This document shows, piece after piece, positions 34,004 through 46,588 of a DNA stretch of 64,000 nt (positions are counted from its first letter, which is position 1; every line of letters starts with the position of its first letter). Source of the stretch: Gordionus sp. m RMFG-2023 (Eukaryota > Nematomorpha > Gordioida > Chordodea > Parachordodidae); contig NC_088776.1 of the NCBI RefSeq assembly GCF_954871325.1, positions 32,536,508-32,600,507 of the forward strand, read 5' to 3'. The position numbers and the translations under genes were made by a program. The notes beneath the pieces are model-generated. The model was not told where the DNA came from and did not search any database. It was given only the letters and a program-made list of their open reading frames with translations.

Positions 34004-35622
34004 ATGGATTTAAGTACTAATATTGTTAATGTTCCTAGGAATATAAATATTATATACCTTAAATCGATAAATGAAGAAAGTTTTCTATTGGCACAACTTG
34101 GTTGTATAACTATATTTAGATATATTAAACCTTCTGAAAAAAAATTGAGTGCATATTCTTCTAATGATAGATTTGTAAAAGTTGAAATACCTATAGATAC
34201 TGATCATGAAGTATTATGCTATGATTCCAAAAATCAATATATGAAAGTAGAAGAGGGCATTAATATAAATAATATTTTGATTGCATTATCTATTTCAAAT
34301 GGAGATTTAATGATCATTGATTATAATTTGAATAAAATTATAAAACAATATAAAGCTCATGATGCATCTTGTCTAGCCTGCAGATGGAATAATCAGCAAA
34401 ATATTATTGCAACAAGTTTATATATATATAATCATATCAAAATTATAATTTTTTAGGTGGAGAAGATGCTAAAATTAAAATATGGTCTCATAATTATATA
34501 TTATTAACAATGTTAAAGACACATGATAGTATAAAAATATGTAATATTGTTTAATGACAATTTTAAGGTTTTTCTATATTCTATTTATATTGGCTATCTG
34601 ACTTTCATACATTGATATATAATTGTAAAAATAATATATGCTTATATGATATAACCCAGGAGAATAAAAAATCTAAAAAAGTATAATGTATTTTAACTAA
34701 TAAAACTATTTTAATTATAGTTTGATACCTCTCATGATATAATATCTTTGTCTACAAGAAAATTATATACTGATGTTAAAGTTCACCTTATTTTGACATT
34801 ATGTAGTTTGTATATAAAATTATGGGAATTACAAATACAGGATAATGATAATGGGCCAATCATTTTTTTGAAGAATCTTGCAATCTTTAATTTAAGTCGC
34901 AATGAAGAAAATATTAACATTTGCTGTGGATACATTGAATGGAACCCAAATCAATATGCAACTATGAGCTTTATTGCTATATATAACAATAACCTTAATC
35001 AAACAAAAACTGACTTAATATCCTACTTTCAAATATCAAATTTAAATGCCTTTAGTAAATATGAAATAATAGAAAAATTACCCATTGCACCTACTTTAAA
35101 ACATTACGTATCATCTTCACCATCCAAACATTTTAAATCAAGCCAACAACTATTTACATGGTTCCCATCTGGTCTTAGATTTATATATAAATCAACAGCT
35201 GGCATACTTTATGAAATTTTTTTTAATTATAAGTAAAATAATTTTGTCAAACATTGTTTTTGATATTTTATTTATAGAAGCTTAGCCTGGTCAAACATGC
35301 AAATCAATTTTATAAATGAGAAATGTTTTGAAATCAAACATTTTAAAATGATTGGGAATATTAGTGGAGATAATACCTTAGAAGTTGTGAAAGAAGAATT
35401 TACACTAGAAGATGTTGTCACAAATTTTTCATTCAAATCTGATAATTTTATCCTCATAACTTTTGATCATATCTATATATATAAGTAATTTTATTTATTT
35501 TTTAAATTAAGTCACTTTAAAATGATTGAATTTTATAATATTAGAACCCCAAATTTCTCTATTCCCAATATATTAACATTGCCATCAGGATTGCCAATCA
35601 AATTTATATTCCAATCTTGCAG
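34004..35622 (+). CDS. IFT80: IFT80 exons 1-6: first propeller and start of the second
   Basis: Residues line up in order with animal IFT80: KAHDASCLACRWNN..ATSGEDAKIKIWS (usual AHxGAxLxGRWNYxGxxLVTxGEDGxIKIWS), YWLSDFHTLIYNCKNNICLY (usual [20 protein letters not shown]), LCSLYIKLWELQ, FTWFPSGLRFIYKSTAGILY (usual [20 protein letters not shown]), LAWSNMQINFINEKCFEI, VVTNFSFKSDNFILITFDHI, and TPNFSIPNILTLPSG (usual NTPIIFDLKEG). Five short introns of about 36-62 bp separate these exons, and the sixth exon is only 78 bp. Similarity to the family is through pattern rather than identity. Confidence 0.75.
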
Positions 35623-38600
35623 GTTAATAGGAATATCTTAATAATTTGATGTGAAATCAGAGTTTGAAATACTTTTCAAAATAGAAAATCTTTGTTTTGA
35701 TCTCTGAATTTAATGAGAATGCTCAAAAAGGATTTTTAATCAAATTTTACATAAAATTTCAAATCTTTTTTGTAAGAATTTTTTATGTAAATCTTTTGTA
35801 ATTTTATGCACTTCATAGATTTGCCACAAAAAATTTTGGGCAAAAAAAACCTTAAATATTTTGTATAATTTTTTTTTAAACTCTGTGTTAAATATGGTAT
35901 TTTAGTAAACATTTTGATTCCAATTTATATATTTTTCATAGGTGTAGCCAAGAACGTGGTAACTAACTCCTTTTAATTGAGATATAATTTTAATTTCCAT
36001 AAACAGAAAATGACATATTTATACTATCTGTCTATGGGGTTTATGGATTTTACCCCACCCATATAAATTTTTATATATCCCTCCACTCCTCTCAATGAAA
36101 CTATGCTTAAGCCTTTAAATTTTATTTCATAAAATATTTGTAAGATTTTTATTGTGAGAATGTTAATTCTATGATGCATTACTAACTGAAAACAAACTAT
36201 GGTATAAAAAATTAACTAAGGTTGGTAATGTTACAAAGAATGCCATTTTCCTCTTTGTCAAGGAGAACATACCTGAGAAGGAGTGCTCGATTTGAGCAGA
36301 TTTTTAAAACTACTAACTTAATATTTAAGTCAGAAAAATATTTACTAAGCCTCTAATAGATATCCACACCTATGAGCAAAATATTTAGGCTTGTGTAATT
36401 ATATTCTGGATAAAATATTAAATCAGCCGTTTTTAAAAAATCGGCTCAAATCGAGCCATTTAATAACACTACTGAGTACTATTAACTCTGAAAATAAATC
36501 AAATAGGTTAGCCTTTTTAATATACCTAGGGAGCACCAAGCACTAATGAAATTATTAAAAAAATGAGCCCAATCCCTCACCATAAATGAATGAATTCACA
36601 AAACATTTAATAAAACGACCCACATAACGAAAACAAAAACCTGTTTACTTAAAAGATTATGTAACTTAACTTAATATAAAGTAATAATAAAATATAACAC
36701 TAACGCGAATTTAAATTAAACATTAAAAATATGATATAAAGATTGAATTTCAATTATAAATTTATAACATACTTTCATAGTTATATTTTTCTCATTTTTT
36801 AATAAACCATATTTTTTCCATTAATAGTTTCTAATTTTATATGATTATTAAGTATATTTTTGTGCATTTTAATCTATATTTTTAACATTTTTTTAAGATA
36901 TAATATAAATTTATATATCAAATTTTAAATGTTTATAAAGTTTATATTTTTTTACAAAGTTTCTTTTCGAGACATTTTTTTTCTCTCTCTTTAGCTTTCA
37001 CCTTTTCTGGTGGTAAGCTCCTCAATATCTCTCTCCACTTTATGTTATTCATACTATCTTGTTTATCTAATTTATACTTCTTCATATTGGCTCTAACTTT
37101 ATGGCCCCATTGAAGTTTTGGCCTTCCTCTTTTACGTTTACCCATCACTTCCAAACTCTCAACCTTATTTCCATGTAGTTCACAGGCCTTCTCATTGTAT
37201 GCCCATACCACCTAAGTCTGTTTACCATTATCTTAGTCTTAATGGGCACTACTAAACTTCCTAGTCGCACCTTATCCTTTCTTGTTACCCCAGCAATCAT
37301 CCTCAGCATTCTCATCTCCATAGTTTGTAGACTTCTCTCGTCTGTTTCTTTGGTTGGCCATGTTTCCGAACTATATAGAATAGTTAGTTGTACTATGGGA
37401 CTGTAAATTTTTCCCTTCAATTTGTGTGGGATTCTTTTGTCAAGGAGCACTCCAGATAAAGATCTTCACTATAACCACCCTTGATTAATTTTACTGTTTA
37501 TCACTTTCTCTATTGTGCCGTTTGTTTGTATAGTGGAGCCCAAATATTTGCAACTTTCAATTGCCGATATCTGCCATTCATTTATATCAATGCTCTCTAT
37601 TTCATCTCCTCCTACCACCATATACTTCGTCTTTTCTCTATTTACTTTTAGTCCGTACTTTTCTAGGATATTTATCTAGCTCACTAATCTTTCTTTCATT
37701 TCATCCTTGGATTCGGAAAGTATCACAATATCATCTGCAAATATCATATTCCACAGGACTGCTTGTGGTATAGAATGTGCTAATACATCTATTACTGTTA
37801 TGAAGAGAAGTGGGCTGAGAGCCGACCCTTGATAAACTCCCTCGGCTATTGTGAAGCCTGTTGAAGTACCAGTTGTGCTACGGACCATTGTTGTATGGCC
37901 TATATACATATCCTGTATTATTCTTATATATTTTTCGGGAATCTTTGTGGCGTAGCGCCCACCAGATAAGTTTTCTTGGGATTCTATCGAAGGCCTTTTC
38001 GATCGAGAAAGACCATGTGTAGCTTTTTGTTCTTTTCCCAGTATTTTTCACTCATTTGCCTAATTGCGTGGATAGCATCAGTTGTTGATCTTCCAGGCAT
38101 AAAGCCAAACTGTGTCTCTCCTACTTCAATTATATCTCTTAACCTTTTTTCTATTATTTTTTCGTAGAATTTAAGACAGTGTGACATTAGTTTTATGCCC
38201 CTGTAATTTTGACAATTGTGTGGATCCCCTTTATTTTTGAAGATAGGAACTAGATAGCTCTGCCTCCATTTTTGAGGGATATCTACATTTCCTAGTATTT
38301 TATTGTACAGATTTGTGAGGAAATGTATTCCATCATCTCCTAGTGCTTTAAGGCTTTCTATTGGAATATCATCTGGACCCCTAGCTTTGTTGTTTATCAT
38401 ATGCTTGAGACACGTGATTATTTCTTGTTCTGTTATTTGTATAAGGTTTTGACTTGGGGAGTGTTCGTCTAGATGTAGTATGTGGGGATTAAAGTTGATA
38501 AGCTCCTGAAAATATTCTTTCCATCTATTCATTATATCTTTCTCCTTTATTATCAATTTCCCATCTTTATTTTCGATTACTTTCATCCCTAGAATTCTTT

Positions 38601-41600
38601 TCTCGCTGTTTGGCTAATCTGTATATTTTATTTTGCCCTTCTTTGGTATGTAGTTCTTCATACACGTCATCTTATGCCATAGATTTGGCCCTAGCCATCG
38701 CCTTTGTAGCTATTCTCTTGGATTTCTTGTAATTTGTCTTGTCATCTGGGTTTTTTGATTTGTACCATATTTTATAGGGCTTTTTTCTCCTTTATAGTAG
38801 TTTGTACATCTTCATTCCACCACCATAATTCTTTGTATGATTTGTTGCCTCCCCTTGTCAAGCCTAATGTCGATTGGCATTGTCTATTAATCTGGATGAA
38901 AGGTCTGTCCACATTTTTTCACTGACTTGTGAGGAATCTATTGTTTCAATGTTTGCATTGATTGCAAAGGCATCTGTCATTGATTTTAATATACTCCATT
39001 TGATGCATTGTTCAAGTTTTATCTTGTTTTGAGTGGATTTATTTGTGATGTGTAAATCCATGACTAATAGCTTGTGTTGCGCGGCAATATCTTCTCCTTC
39101 TGCGAGAGACAAGCATGTAATCTACCTGGGTTTTCCTTGTACCACTTTCATATATTATTAAATGACTGTCCTTTTTCTTATAGTAAGTGTTGGTTATGGC
39201 AAGGTCGAAGGCTTGCCCAAATTTCAGTACATGCTCTCCTTCATCATTTCTTTCTCCATATCCAAAACCACCATGACGCCTTTTGTAGCTATCTCTTGCT
39301 TTTCCCACATGCGCATTTAAGTCACCACCTATTATGACTAGTACATCTTTAGGGATTTCCATTACAGCTTCATCAAGAATAGCTCTAAAGTCTCTCTTCC
39401 TTGCAACCCGTTTGAGGAGCATATACTGAAAGGATGTGTAGTATTGATTGACCAATGCAGAGTTTTATCTTCATTAGTCTATCATCCTGTTGACTTCTAC
39501 TACTGAGGAGGTTAGATCTTGACTGAGGAGGATTCCGACACCGTTCCTATTGCTAACAATTCCATTATAGTACAATTTATACCCATCTCCAATCATTAAA
39601 CTCTTCTGACCTATCCATTTAGTCTCTTGTATGCACGCAAATCAACTTTTCTCTTGTTCAACATTGATGCCAATTCTTTCGTTTTTCCTTTAAGTGTACC
39701 AATATTCAAACTTGCTAACATATATAATCGGCGTTAATTTATTTTTGTTATTATTATAAAATATATTTAATAAATATAAAATAAACGCCGATTATATATG
39801 TTAGCGCCAATGTGTTATTTTTTGAACTATCATTTTTTGAACACGTTTTTTTAAATTTAAAATACTTATTTCACTGGAGATGTATTCCAGCATTCTTAGA
39901 ATACTTATCATACTAATTGTAGACAATTATGCCGTTAACCTTTAAGTCATTTATAATTTATATAAAAAATATATAGAAAAACTAATACTTGTTAATATAG
40001 ATTGGATTTTTTTTGTTATAAAAGAGTATGTGATAATTTTTAAACGATTCTGTTCAAATCACATTAAAATAAAAGTATTAAAATTAAACCCGCATAATAG
40101 ATCCATTTTTCGTATCTATTTATAGATGCATTTTAATGCATTTCGGTTTTTTATTATGTATTTTTTAAAAATATAATCCTAATTTTTGTATAAAATTTAT
40201 CAAATACTTCTCCGAGCTTATTTTTTTCCAATTCAAAACAAGTTTTATTTTATACAATGGATGGCTAATATGATAAATATAAATATTATAAATTTTTAGA
40301 GCATCAATATTTATAATATTGGTGAAGAAGAAATAAAACACAGCATACGCAAATTTTCAAACTTGATTGGACTAGTTTAAACACAGCGATTAGTCAATAA
40401 ACTTTCAAAATATCTATTATTTTTTTTAACACACCAATAATAAGGATATACATTTTAACACCCATAAACTATGACTGAATATTCTAAAAAGGACTGACTA
40501 TATTTAAAAGTTATCCTAATATTAAGGTGTATCCATAAAATACAACAATATCCTTCCTTCTAAGCACCTGTTGAAAAACTTTTTAATATGTCTAAACGTA
40601 GGTGTCTCAATGACGAATATGAGAATTTTATTAATAAAAGTTTGCAATGATAGTTTTTTAGTAATTAAATTATATATTTTATACATAAATAAGACATCAA
40701 ACTGAATAAAAAAATGTTTGGTTCTGAGTTTTATCAATATATTTTCAATTTTGGCATTATGCAAACTTTACAATAAATGTATCATGGAAAAATTACATCT
40801 GTCTTTATATATATATGGAAAATATCTTTTTGTACCATTTTAAATTAATTTTTGTATTTAACCGACATATAGTTGCTCCTCTTTAAACTGCCTTGATTAC
40901 ACCACTATTACTATACTATCAATATTTATATTATTTTTTTAAACGAATTTGATAAAACTTATATTTTTAAATATATTGTTTCAGATTTTTAAAGTTTTAT
41001 TTAATATAAGGATATAATCAAAATGGATTTAGAACATAGAAACAGATATAAGCTCCTTAATAATTATCTAACCACTGTAATTAATTATTTTATTATAAAT
41101 CAACTTAATTAACATGTCTGAAAAAGCAATATCTTTATCTGGTCTTTGCAGGCACATAGCCAGAGATTTTCTATAGAAGGAGTGAAGTAAAAATTTATTA
41201 GACCTAACAATATTTTAAAAATTACGAACAAATAATAAAATATTGGAAAATACAAAATAATAAGAGCGAATATAAATTAGTTTTTAAAAATTTGATGTGT
41301 ATAAACCGGATCATGGAATTAAACATTAGTTATCAAGATATCATTTTCATAAATGGAAATGTTAATCTACTTTGAAATTAAGTCATTTTTAAAATAAGTT
41401 GCTCCGTGTTGGGGATAAAATCTCAATGTGTATTAAGGGGAACTAATTCATTCAATCGATCTGATCTTACTTTTGAGATAGATTATTTATTCTCCATAAT
41501 GTAAAAAACTCTTATTTGTGCTTATTGTTATTTTTGGCGAAATATACGGTAATATTATTACTCCATAGCGTTTCTTGGAAGATTATCAGAATTAATCTCT

Positions 41601-44600
41601 TATATTAAGATTTAAATTCTGAAATTAATTGGCCCTCAGAAATTTTAATATCCTCTGAATAAAATGGAAATATTTTATATTCTTAAAAAATTTTTTATGA
41701 CACATTGTGATACCAAAGTCTAAAGATGTAAATCAGGAATTTATCTTTACCGTGGAAATTCATTGGAAAATTCTCAATTTTTTCCTTGGAATTTCCCTAT
41801 TTTTTTTTATAATTTAATTTGTCATGAATTATATTTGCAAATAGAGATTAGTATTTATAATACATTAAAAAATCTAAGTGCACTGGTAATGTTGAATAGT
41901 AAATAAAAATAAAGATGTGTCATAAGACAAGAAGTGTCAAGATTTAGGGAAATATTATTTTTAGATATTGAAAGTTTTGGAAATATTTTAGAAAAAATAG
42001 TATCTTTTTATAATAGATTTCTTCTAAAATTTATAAGGAGCGGACTCTGCAATTTTATGATGTACCAGAAGTGTTTAGATACAAAGAAAATCTTGATGTT
42101 TTATTAACACGATTCCCTCTTATATTTTCAGAAATTACGCTATTAGTAAAATGGAAATTGAAAGATAATTGTCGCCCTTTCAGTTTAGCATGCTAATTTG
42201 AAACAATATCACTTAAATTAAGAAATTTGGAATGGTAGGAAAGTGTAAAAGATTTAAACTTGGTAGCATGGCTTAGGAGACTTAGCTCAACCAATATATA
42301 AATACGACTTATCAATACCAGCTACCAGTTCAGCATTATAAAGAAAAATAGTATAACCGGCTGGTGCATTAAAAGTTTGAAACAAATTTAAAAAGGTATT
42401 AATATGCATAAAGATAATACAGTTCTGTAATATAAGTCATAATTATTAAATTTCTAATTTTGATTATAGATATCTAACGAGACTCTCATGTCCAAACCTA
42501 TCGAAGTTGATATGTGGAATACATTTATTTGAATGTTTTATTCTCAATTATTTAAGATTAATAAAAGTAATTTTTAACAAATGTAATACACAAAAGTAAT
42601 AAAGGATGGTTTATTATCATATCCGATAACATAGAAGTAAGTCTTAATTTTAGAATAATTTCACATCCTCGATATCTCCCCCATTTTCTTATTTTTTTTT
42701 AGGTAAGGAAAGAGTTTATAGTTAGATGCGAAATAAGATGAAGGCTAATAAAATAACCGCAAATTTTATTATTTCATTCATATTTACGAAAAAATTTAAT
42801 AGAAATCATATAAAAATTTTTTATTAATTAAATATAACAGTTATTTTGGTTTGGTTAGAGGACCGCCCGAATTTATCCAAATTTTTAACTACGATGGAAC
42901 ACTTAAACGATCTTTGAATTTCGATCCAGATTTTCAAAATATTAAAGGGAGAGACGATAAAAGTTTTGATTTTCAAAGCAGGATTGAGTCACACTTTTTT
43001 GGGAATTCTAACACATCTCCCGGCAAAAGAACGGTTGCGGATTACTTGTCACCTCAGCATATTGATATGTGCGCCAATGAATTCCTGATAATCAAAAGCC
43101 CATTCGAATCGAATAGTAAAACAAACAAAAAAAGAAATCAAAATCCATTTTTTTGTGACTTTGCATATGTTATCGTGTCAACGTTTTGTATTGTGATTTG
43201 TGATGTACTGATGGTAATCAATAAATATATTTTGAATCTATTTATAAAAAAGGAATAACTTGTAAAATTTGAGCATAATTCGAGACATGATTTTAAATAA
43301 TTGAAAAATTTCCCCGGTCCATAAACAATTTACGAAATGTCAAGTCCGGCCTATTTTTAATATCTATATCTAATTTATAAAAATTAACACTATATTTTAC
43401 TTAAAAACTGTTTAAGTTCCTTGTTAGGTTCACCTAAATCAAGATAAATTAGCTCTTACTCCTAGATTTGTCCTGCATGTGTAAAAAAGTCTCCACCTCA
43501 AAAAATAAAGGCCACTCCCTATTTATTATCATCTTGTTACACCATTCGAGTGTTTTATGTTCCTTAGGATTTATTTAAAAAATACATTGCAAATGATAAA
43601 ATTTCCAAATATTATTTCTTTATAGACTTCGCTTTGTACAACATAGTTAGCAACCAAAGATCCCTATTTTCACTGACCTTACCCAAACACTTAGGGCCAG
43701 TTGAATCACTTTTATCTAATTCATCTGCTCCTGTTTACGTAAAACTAGTCGATGATTCACATAATAATTCCATACCACCATCTCTTACTTTCTATAAAGA
43801 GGTAGAAAAGGGTTTCTTAAATAAAGAATTGAAAAAAAATGAGGAATCCCGTGACAATTTTGGATTAGAAAGGCCTGGAAGTGAATTAGGCGATTATTGC
43901 GTTACCTCGTTTAAAATCTGGCCTCATATAATATACCCTAATATTTATAACGAACAGGGTAATTTGAATAACGATGTAAGCCAGCTCACTTGCATCAAAA
44001 ATCAAAATATATCTTATCTTTCCTATCTGTTAATGGCGATCACTATAGATAAATCAACCAACCAATCAAGGGGCAATTTATCTTGCCTTGGAGCCTTATG
44101 TTTATTAAAAATTCCTCTTAAAATTATCAAAAATTCGGCCGATACATCTGATTTATATCATAAACTCGAATTGATACCGTTTACTAACCCTCTAAACAAT
44201 GTTGAATCGTATCATTCAGACCTCGATTGTTTCACATCGGCTTACCATTGGCTAGAAAACGTTGGACATGACCTTAAACAGAACCCTTCATTGACCTTTA
44301 CTGCTCTCTCATCGCGTAAAGCTTCAGAAAGAGGCGCTGATTCTTTATTCCAAAGCGTTTATCAAGATAGTTTTAATCTAAAAAATGATGAACATATAAA
44401 AGCTGGAACCTATATAACATTTTTTTTACCAGATCTACTTGTAATCGATACCCAAAAATTTATTTGCAGCTTGATCCAAATTGATTCCGTTAATAGGTAT
44501 TGGCATATTAGTTCATGTATTTAATTTAAAAGTTTTACTTAATATTTCATTAGAATATCAATATGCTCCTCAAATTTTATGTTAGTTTCTTTGCTTTTTA

Positions 44601-46114
44601 TTAGATTTGTATTGCATTTCTGATGAAAAAGAAAATTCCGAATAAATGATATTATCCAAGACCATTTTATTTACCCACTAAAAATATTTCTAACCAATTT
44701 TTACAGATATGGATTGGATGTACAATTGGAAGGCTTTTATCATTGCCCCTCTAAAAACAAAAATCAAGCCATGCTCTATGTTTTGATTTATCACATGACT
44801 TTAAATATCCACATGAGATTTTTTGAGTTATTAAACGAGGGCGTTTCACTCTTAATCACATCTGAATCTAATAACGAAAACGTTTTAAGTCACTTGGAAG
44901 ATGATAATCATTGGTGTCTCTTCCTAGCGAAAGCGTTCCAAACCAGAGATTTTGACAAAATAAAAGTGGCTTACATCCATTTCCGAGAGGTATTTTCAAT
45001 TGATTTAATTGAATCAAAGGTTTAGAATATATAGCTTTTTTATTTTACCTTGAATTACTTGAAATAAAGTATAGGCTAATTTTTTGATTTTATCAAACTT
45101 GAGTCTTTTATTATAAAAAAATAGACAATAGTATAATGGATGAAAATGAATTTATAGTTATTTACAGATATTAGTTTTAAAAACAAATTTCTGAAAATTT
45201 ATATTACTTTTTAATAAATAACAACTAAACTCTTTAAAGATCGATAAAGTTATGTATCTCAAGCGATTAGATCTAATAACCGATGTAAATGTAAGAGCAG
45301 CAGGCCTAAATTTAATTTGCAAAGATTTAGATATGTGCGAGGCCTGGTTGATGCACCCAATGAATAATGGAAAACATAAAGATAATCATCAAAATATTTC
45401 TAGCTTTAGACCTTTTTGGATATCTTTGAACTTTCTTAACTGGGAAAGGTAGAAAACAGAATTTTTAATAAAATGCTAGTCTCAATTGATCACGGTAAGG
45501 TACTATACTATTCGAATAAAAACAAAATTTCGACCCTTCTAAATAAGATTATTTTACATATTCTGTTCCAGGCCTTGCCAATAAAGTAAAAGTTTGAATG
45601 GAATTGTGAAGTTTATAATTTAAATATAAAGTTGTTTATGTTTGGCATAGGCCTCAAACAGGGATATAATACAATTATTGAATAATCTTCGACATGCCTC
45701 ATTTAATTTTTTTTACAAAGGGTTTATAAAATTTATAAGGAACGGATTGAAAACACCATTTTTGAATCATTTAAAATAAGTGAATTAAAAAAAAAGATGT
45801 TATTATTAAGATGATGTTTTAAGTAATGTTATTTTTTTTTTACTTAGGGCTTATAAATGGGCTAAGGATAATCCCAATTATTTGCTGATATTGACAGCTT
45901 TTAGGAAAAGGTTTTTAAAGGAATATTTTCCCGATGTTAAAGAAATAATACCAGAGTTTCTTAGCCTATCAAGAGTGATGAAGCAGGAGGTTTAAAAATA
46001 TATTTAAAAAGATATTTATATTCATAGAAGGAATTATTAATGAATTGGGATACCGTCAAGGATTTCTTAAACAAAGAATTAAACCAAAATAAGGATTTAT
46101 TATATCTTATCTAA
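34004..46114 (+). CDS. IFT80: Intraflagellar transport protein 80 homologue
   Basis: A component of the IFT-B train that carries cargo along cilia; it has two WD40 propellers and a C-terminal helical tail. Exons as read: 34004-34415, 34457 to about 34531, about 34568-34680, 34721-35232, 35278-35484, 35545-35622, 42841-43114, 43626-44496, 44707-44989, 45240-45448, 45848-45989, 46028-46114 (TAA). Most junctions are GT-AG and restore phase, for example ACA A|GT GGA GAA giving TSGEDAKIKIW. The sum is about 1,085 codons, against about 780 in vertebrates; the extra is mainly in exon 8. Diagnostic stretches are AHDASCLACRWNNQQ..GEDAKIKIWS at the N terminus and REIDKVMYLKRL, FLNWERAYKWA and MNWDTVKDFL at the C terminus. 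The protein is strongly diverged. The joints at exon 2/3 are least certain. Confidence 0.8.
35623..36283 (+). other. Start of the 7.2-kb IFT80 intron 6
   Basis: AT-rich intron sequence with no gene or repeat I can support. Confidence 0.5.
36284..36472. mobile_element. Second copy of the MITE family at 23309
   Basis: Reads CTCGATTTGAGCAGATTTTT at the left and TTTTTAAAAAATCGGCTCAA with GAGCCATTTAATAACACTA at the right, the same inverted repeats as 23309-23531, but the outermost bases on the left are worn or lost. Flanking ctgagaag and ctgagtac match at 6 of 8. It is in IFT80 intron 6. Confidence 0.7.
36942..39721 (-). pseudogene. RTE-like LINE, nearly full-length, frame-broken
   Basis: One ORF of about 925 codons read on the minus strand inside an IFT80 intron. 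The N terminus MLASLNIGTLKGKTKELASM begins an AP-type endonuclease: VLVIIGGDLNAHVGKARDSY, TNTYYKKKDSHLIIYESG, TRKTQVDYMLV (39039-39455). Reverse transcriptase follows: KARGPDDIPIESLK, NKGDPHNCQNYRGIKLMSHC, GFMPGRSTTDAIHAIRQM (37984-38586), then YQGSALSPLLF and MIFADDIVILSES, the active site (37676-37909). The C terminus has LYSSETWPTKETDERSLQTM, RLRWYGHTMRR and KRGRPKLQWG (36942-37450), typical of the RTE/craniofacial-development-protein-2-like group. At least five frame changes or stops lie between the segments, so it is inactive. Confidence 0.88.
39714..39805. repeat. 22-bp palindrome at the 5' end of the RTE-like LINE
   Basis: Arms 39714-39735 and 39784-39805 are perfect complements, centred on TATATAATCGGCG, with a 48-bp AT-only spacer. 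The left arm contains the LINE's first ATG (complement at 39719-39721), so the right arm is an inverted copy of the LINE's start codon region. Confidence 0.85.
39835..40010. repeat. Half copy of the repeat found in the pogo-like element at 18886
   Basis: Shares GTATTCCAGCATTCTTAGAA, TGTAGACAATTATGCC and AAGTCATTTATAATT with the palindrome at 19115-19380 (there ATATTCCAGCATGTTTAGAA and so on). It marks a dispersed repeat family in this genome. Confidence 0.6.
40011..42840 (+). other. Remainder of IFT80 intron 6, nothing identified
   Basis: AT-rich. A minus-strand open frame at 40522-40764 and interrupted plus-strand frames near 41940-42250 have no recognised motifs. The phrase AAATTTATAAGGAGCGGA near 42030 recurs as AAATTTATAAGGAACGGA near 45730, both in IFT80 introns. 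Confidence 0.45.
42841..46114 (+). CDS. IFT80: IFT80 exons 7-12: second propeller and helical tail
   Basis: Exon 7 joins exon 6 in phase (AG|T TAT) and reads FGLVRGPPEFIQIFNYDGTL, then LSPQHIDMCANEFLIIKSPF, parallel to IYLYSYEGRF and LNAQTVSLSNDTIAIRD of the family. Exon 8 (871 nt) is long, rich in Asn and Ser, and includes stretches without obvious counterpart. Exons 9-12 give HWCLFLAKAFQTRDFDKIKV, AYIHFREIDKVMYLKRLDLI, LNFLNWERAYKWAKDNPNYL, LLILTAFRKRFLKEYFP and MNWDTVKDFLNKELNQN, which match the order of AAMAVANRD, AIGEIDKVQYI, NWERALELA, VLAYRQKFL and IDWEKIKAKIEME in vertebrate IFT80. Confidence 0.78.
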
Positions 46115-46588
46115 TATTTTAGATATGTCTTGCATGTTACTATTATGAATTTATTATATTTTGTTTGATGTAAATACTACATGGTTATATAAAATATATC
46201 AATAATATTTTTATTTTTGATAAAATAAATTGTTTCTTTGGCTTTTGGTAAAAGATTTGAATTCTTTAAATCTTATACGAGATCTACACCTAACTAAAAA
46301 GTTATAGAAATATTTATATGCCTAATTTTTGCGGATAAAATAAAGGTTTAGTAATAAATATTGGAATAAAGTTCACAAAATTATGCTGCAAAAATTTCTG
46401 AGAATTTTTTTAACACTATTTAATGACACCGCAGAATGGCAGATGTTGGAGGAAAAGATTGGTTACAATAAAATTGATAAAATAATAAAAACCAATAAAA
46501 ATTATCTAAATTAATTTTTAATGATAGAAATTTAAGAGTAGGGTCTAATGGACCCATTTGAACTAGTGGAAATCTTCGAAGGGGAGAC

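Noticed and set aside
34004-35622. A stand-alone short WD40 protein gene separate from 42841-46114.
   Set aside because: Exon 6 joins exon 7 in phase, and the two halves match successive parts of IFT80 in order.
37561-39337. Several plus-strand open frames between 37561 and 39337.
   Set aside because: They lie antisense to the LINE endonuclease and reverse-transcriptase coding sequence and have no motifs of their own.
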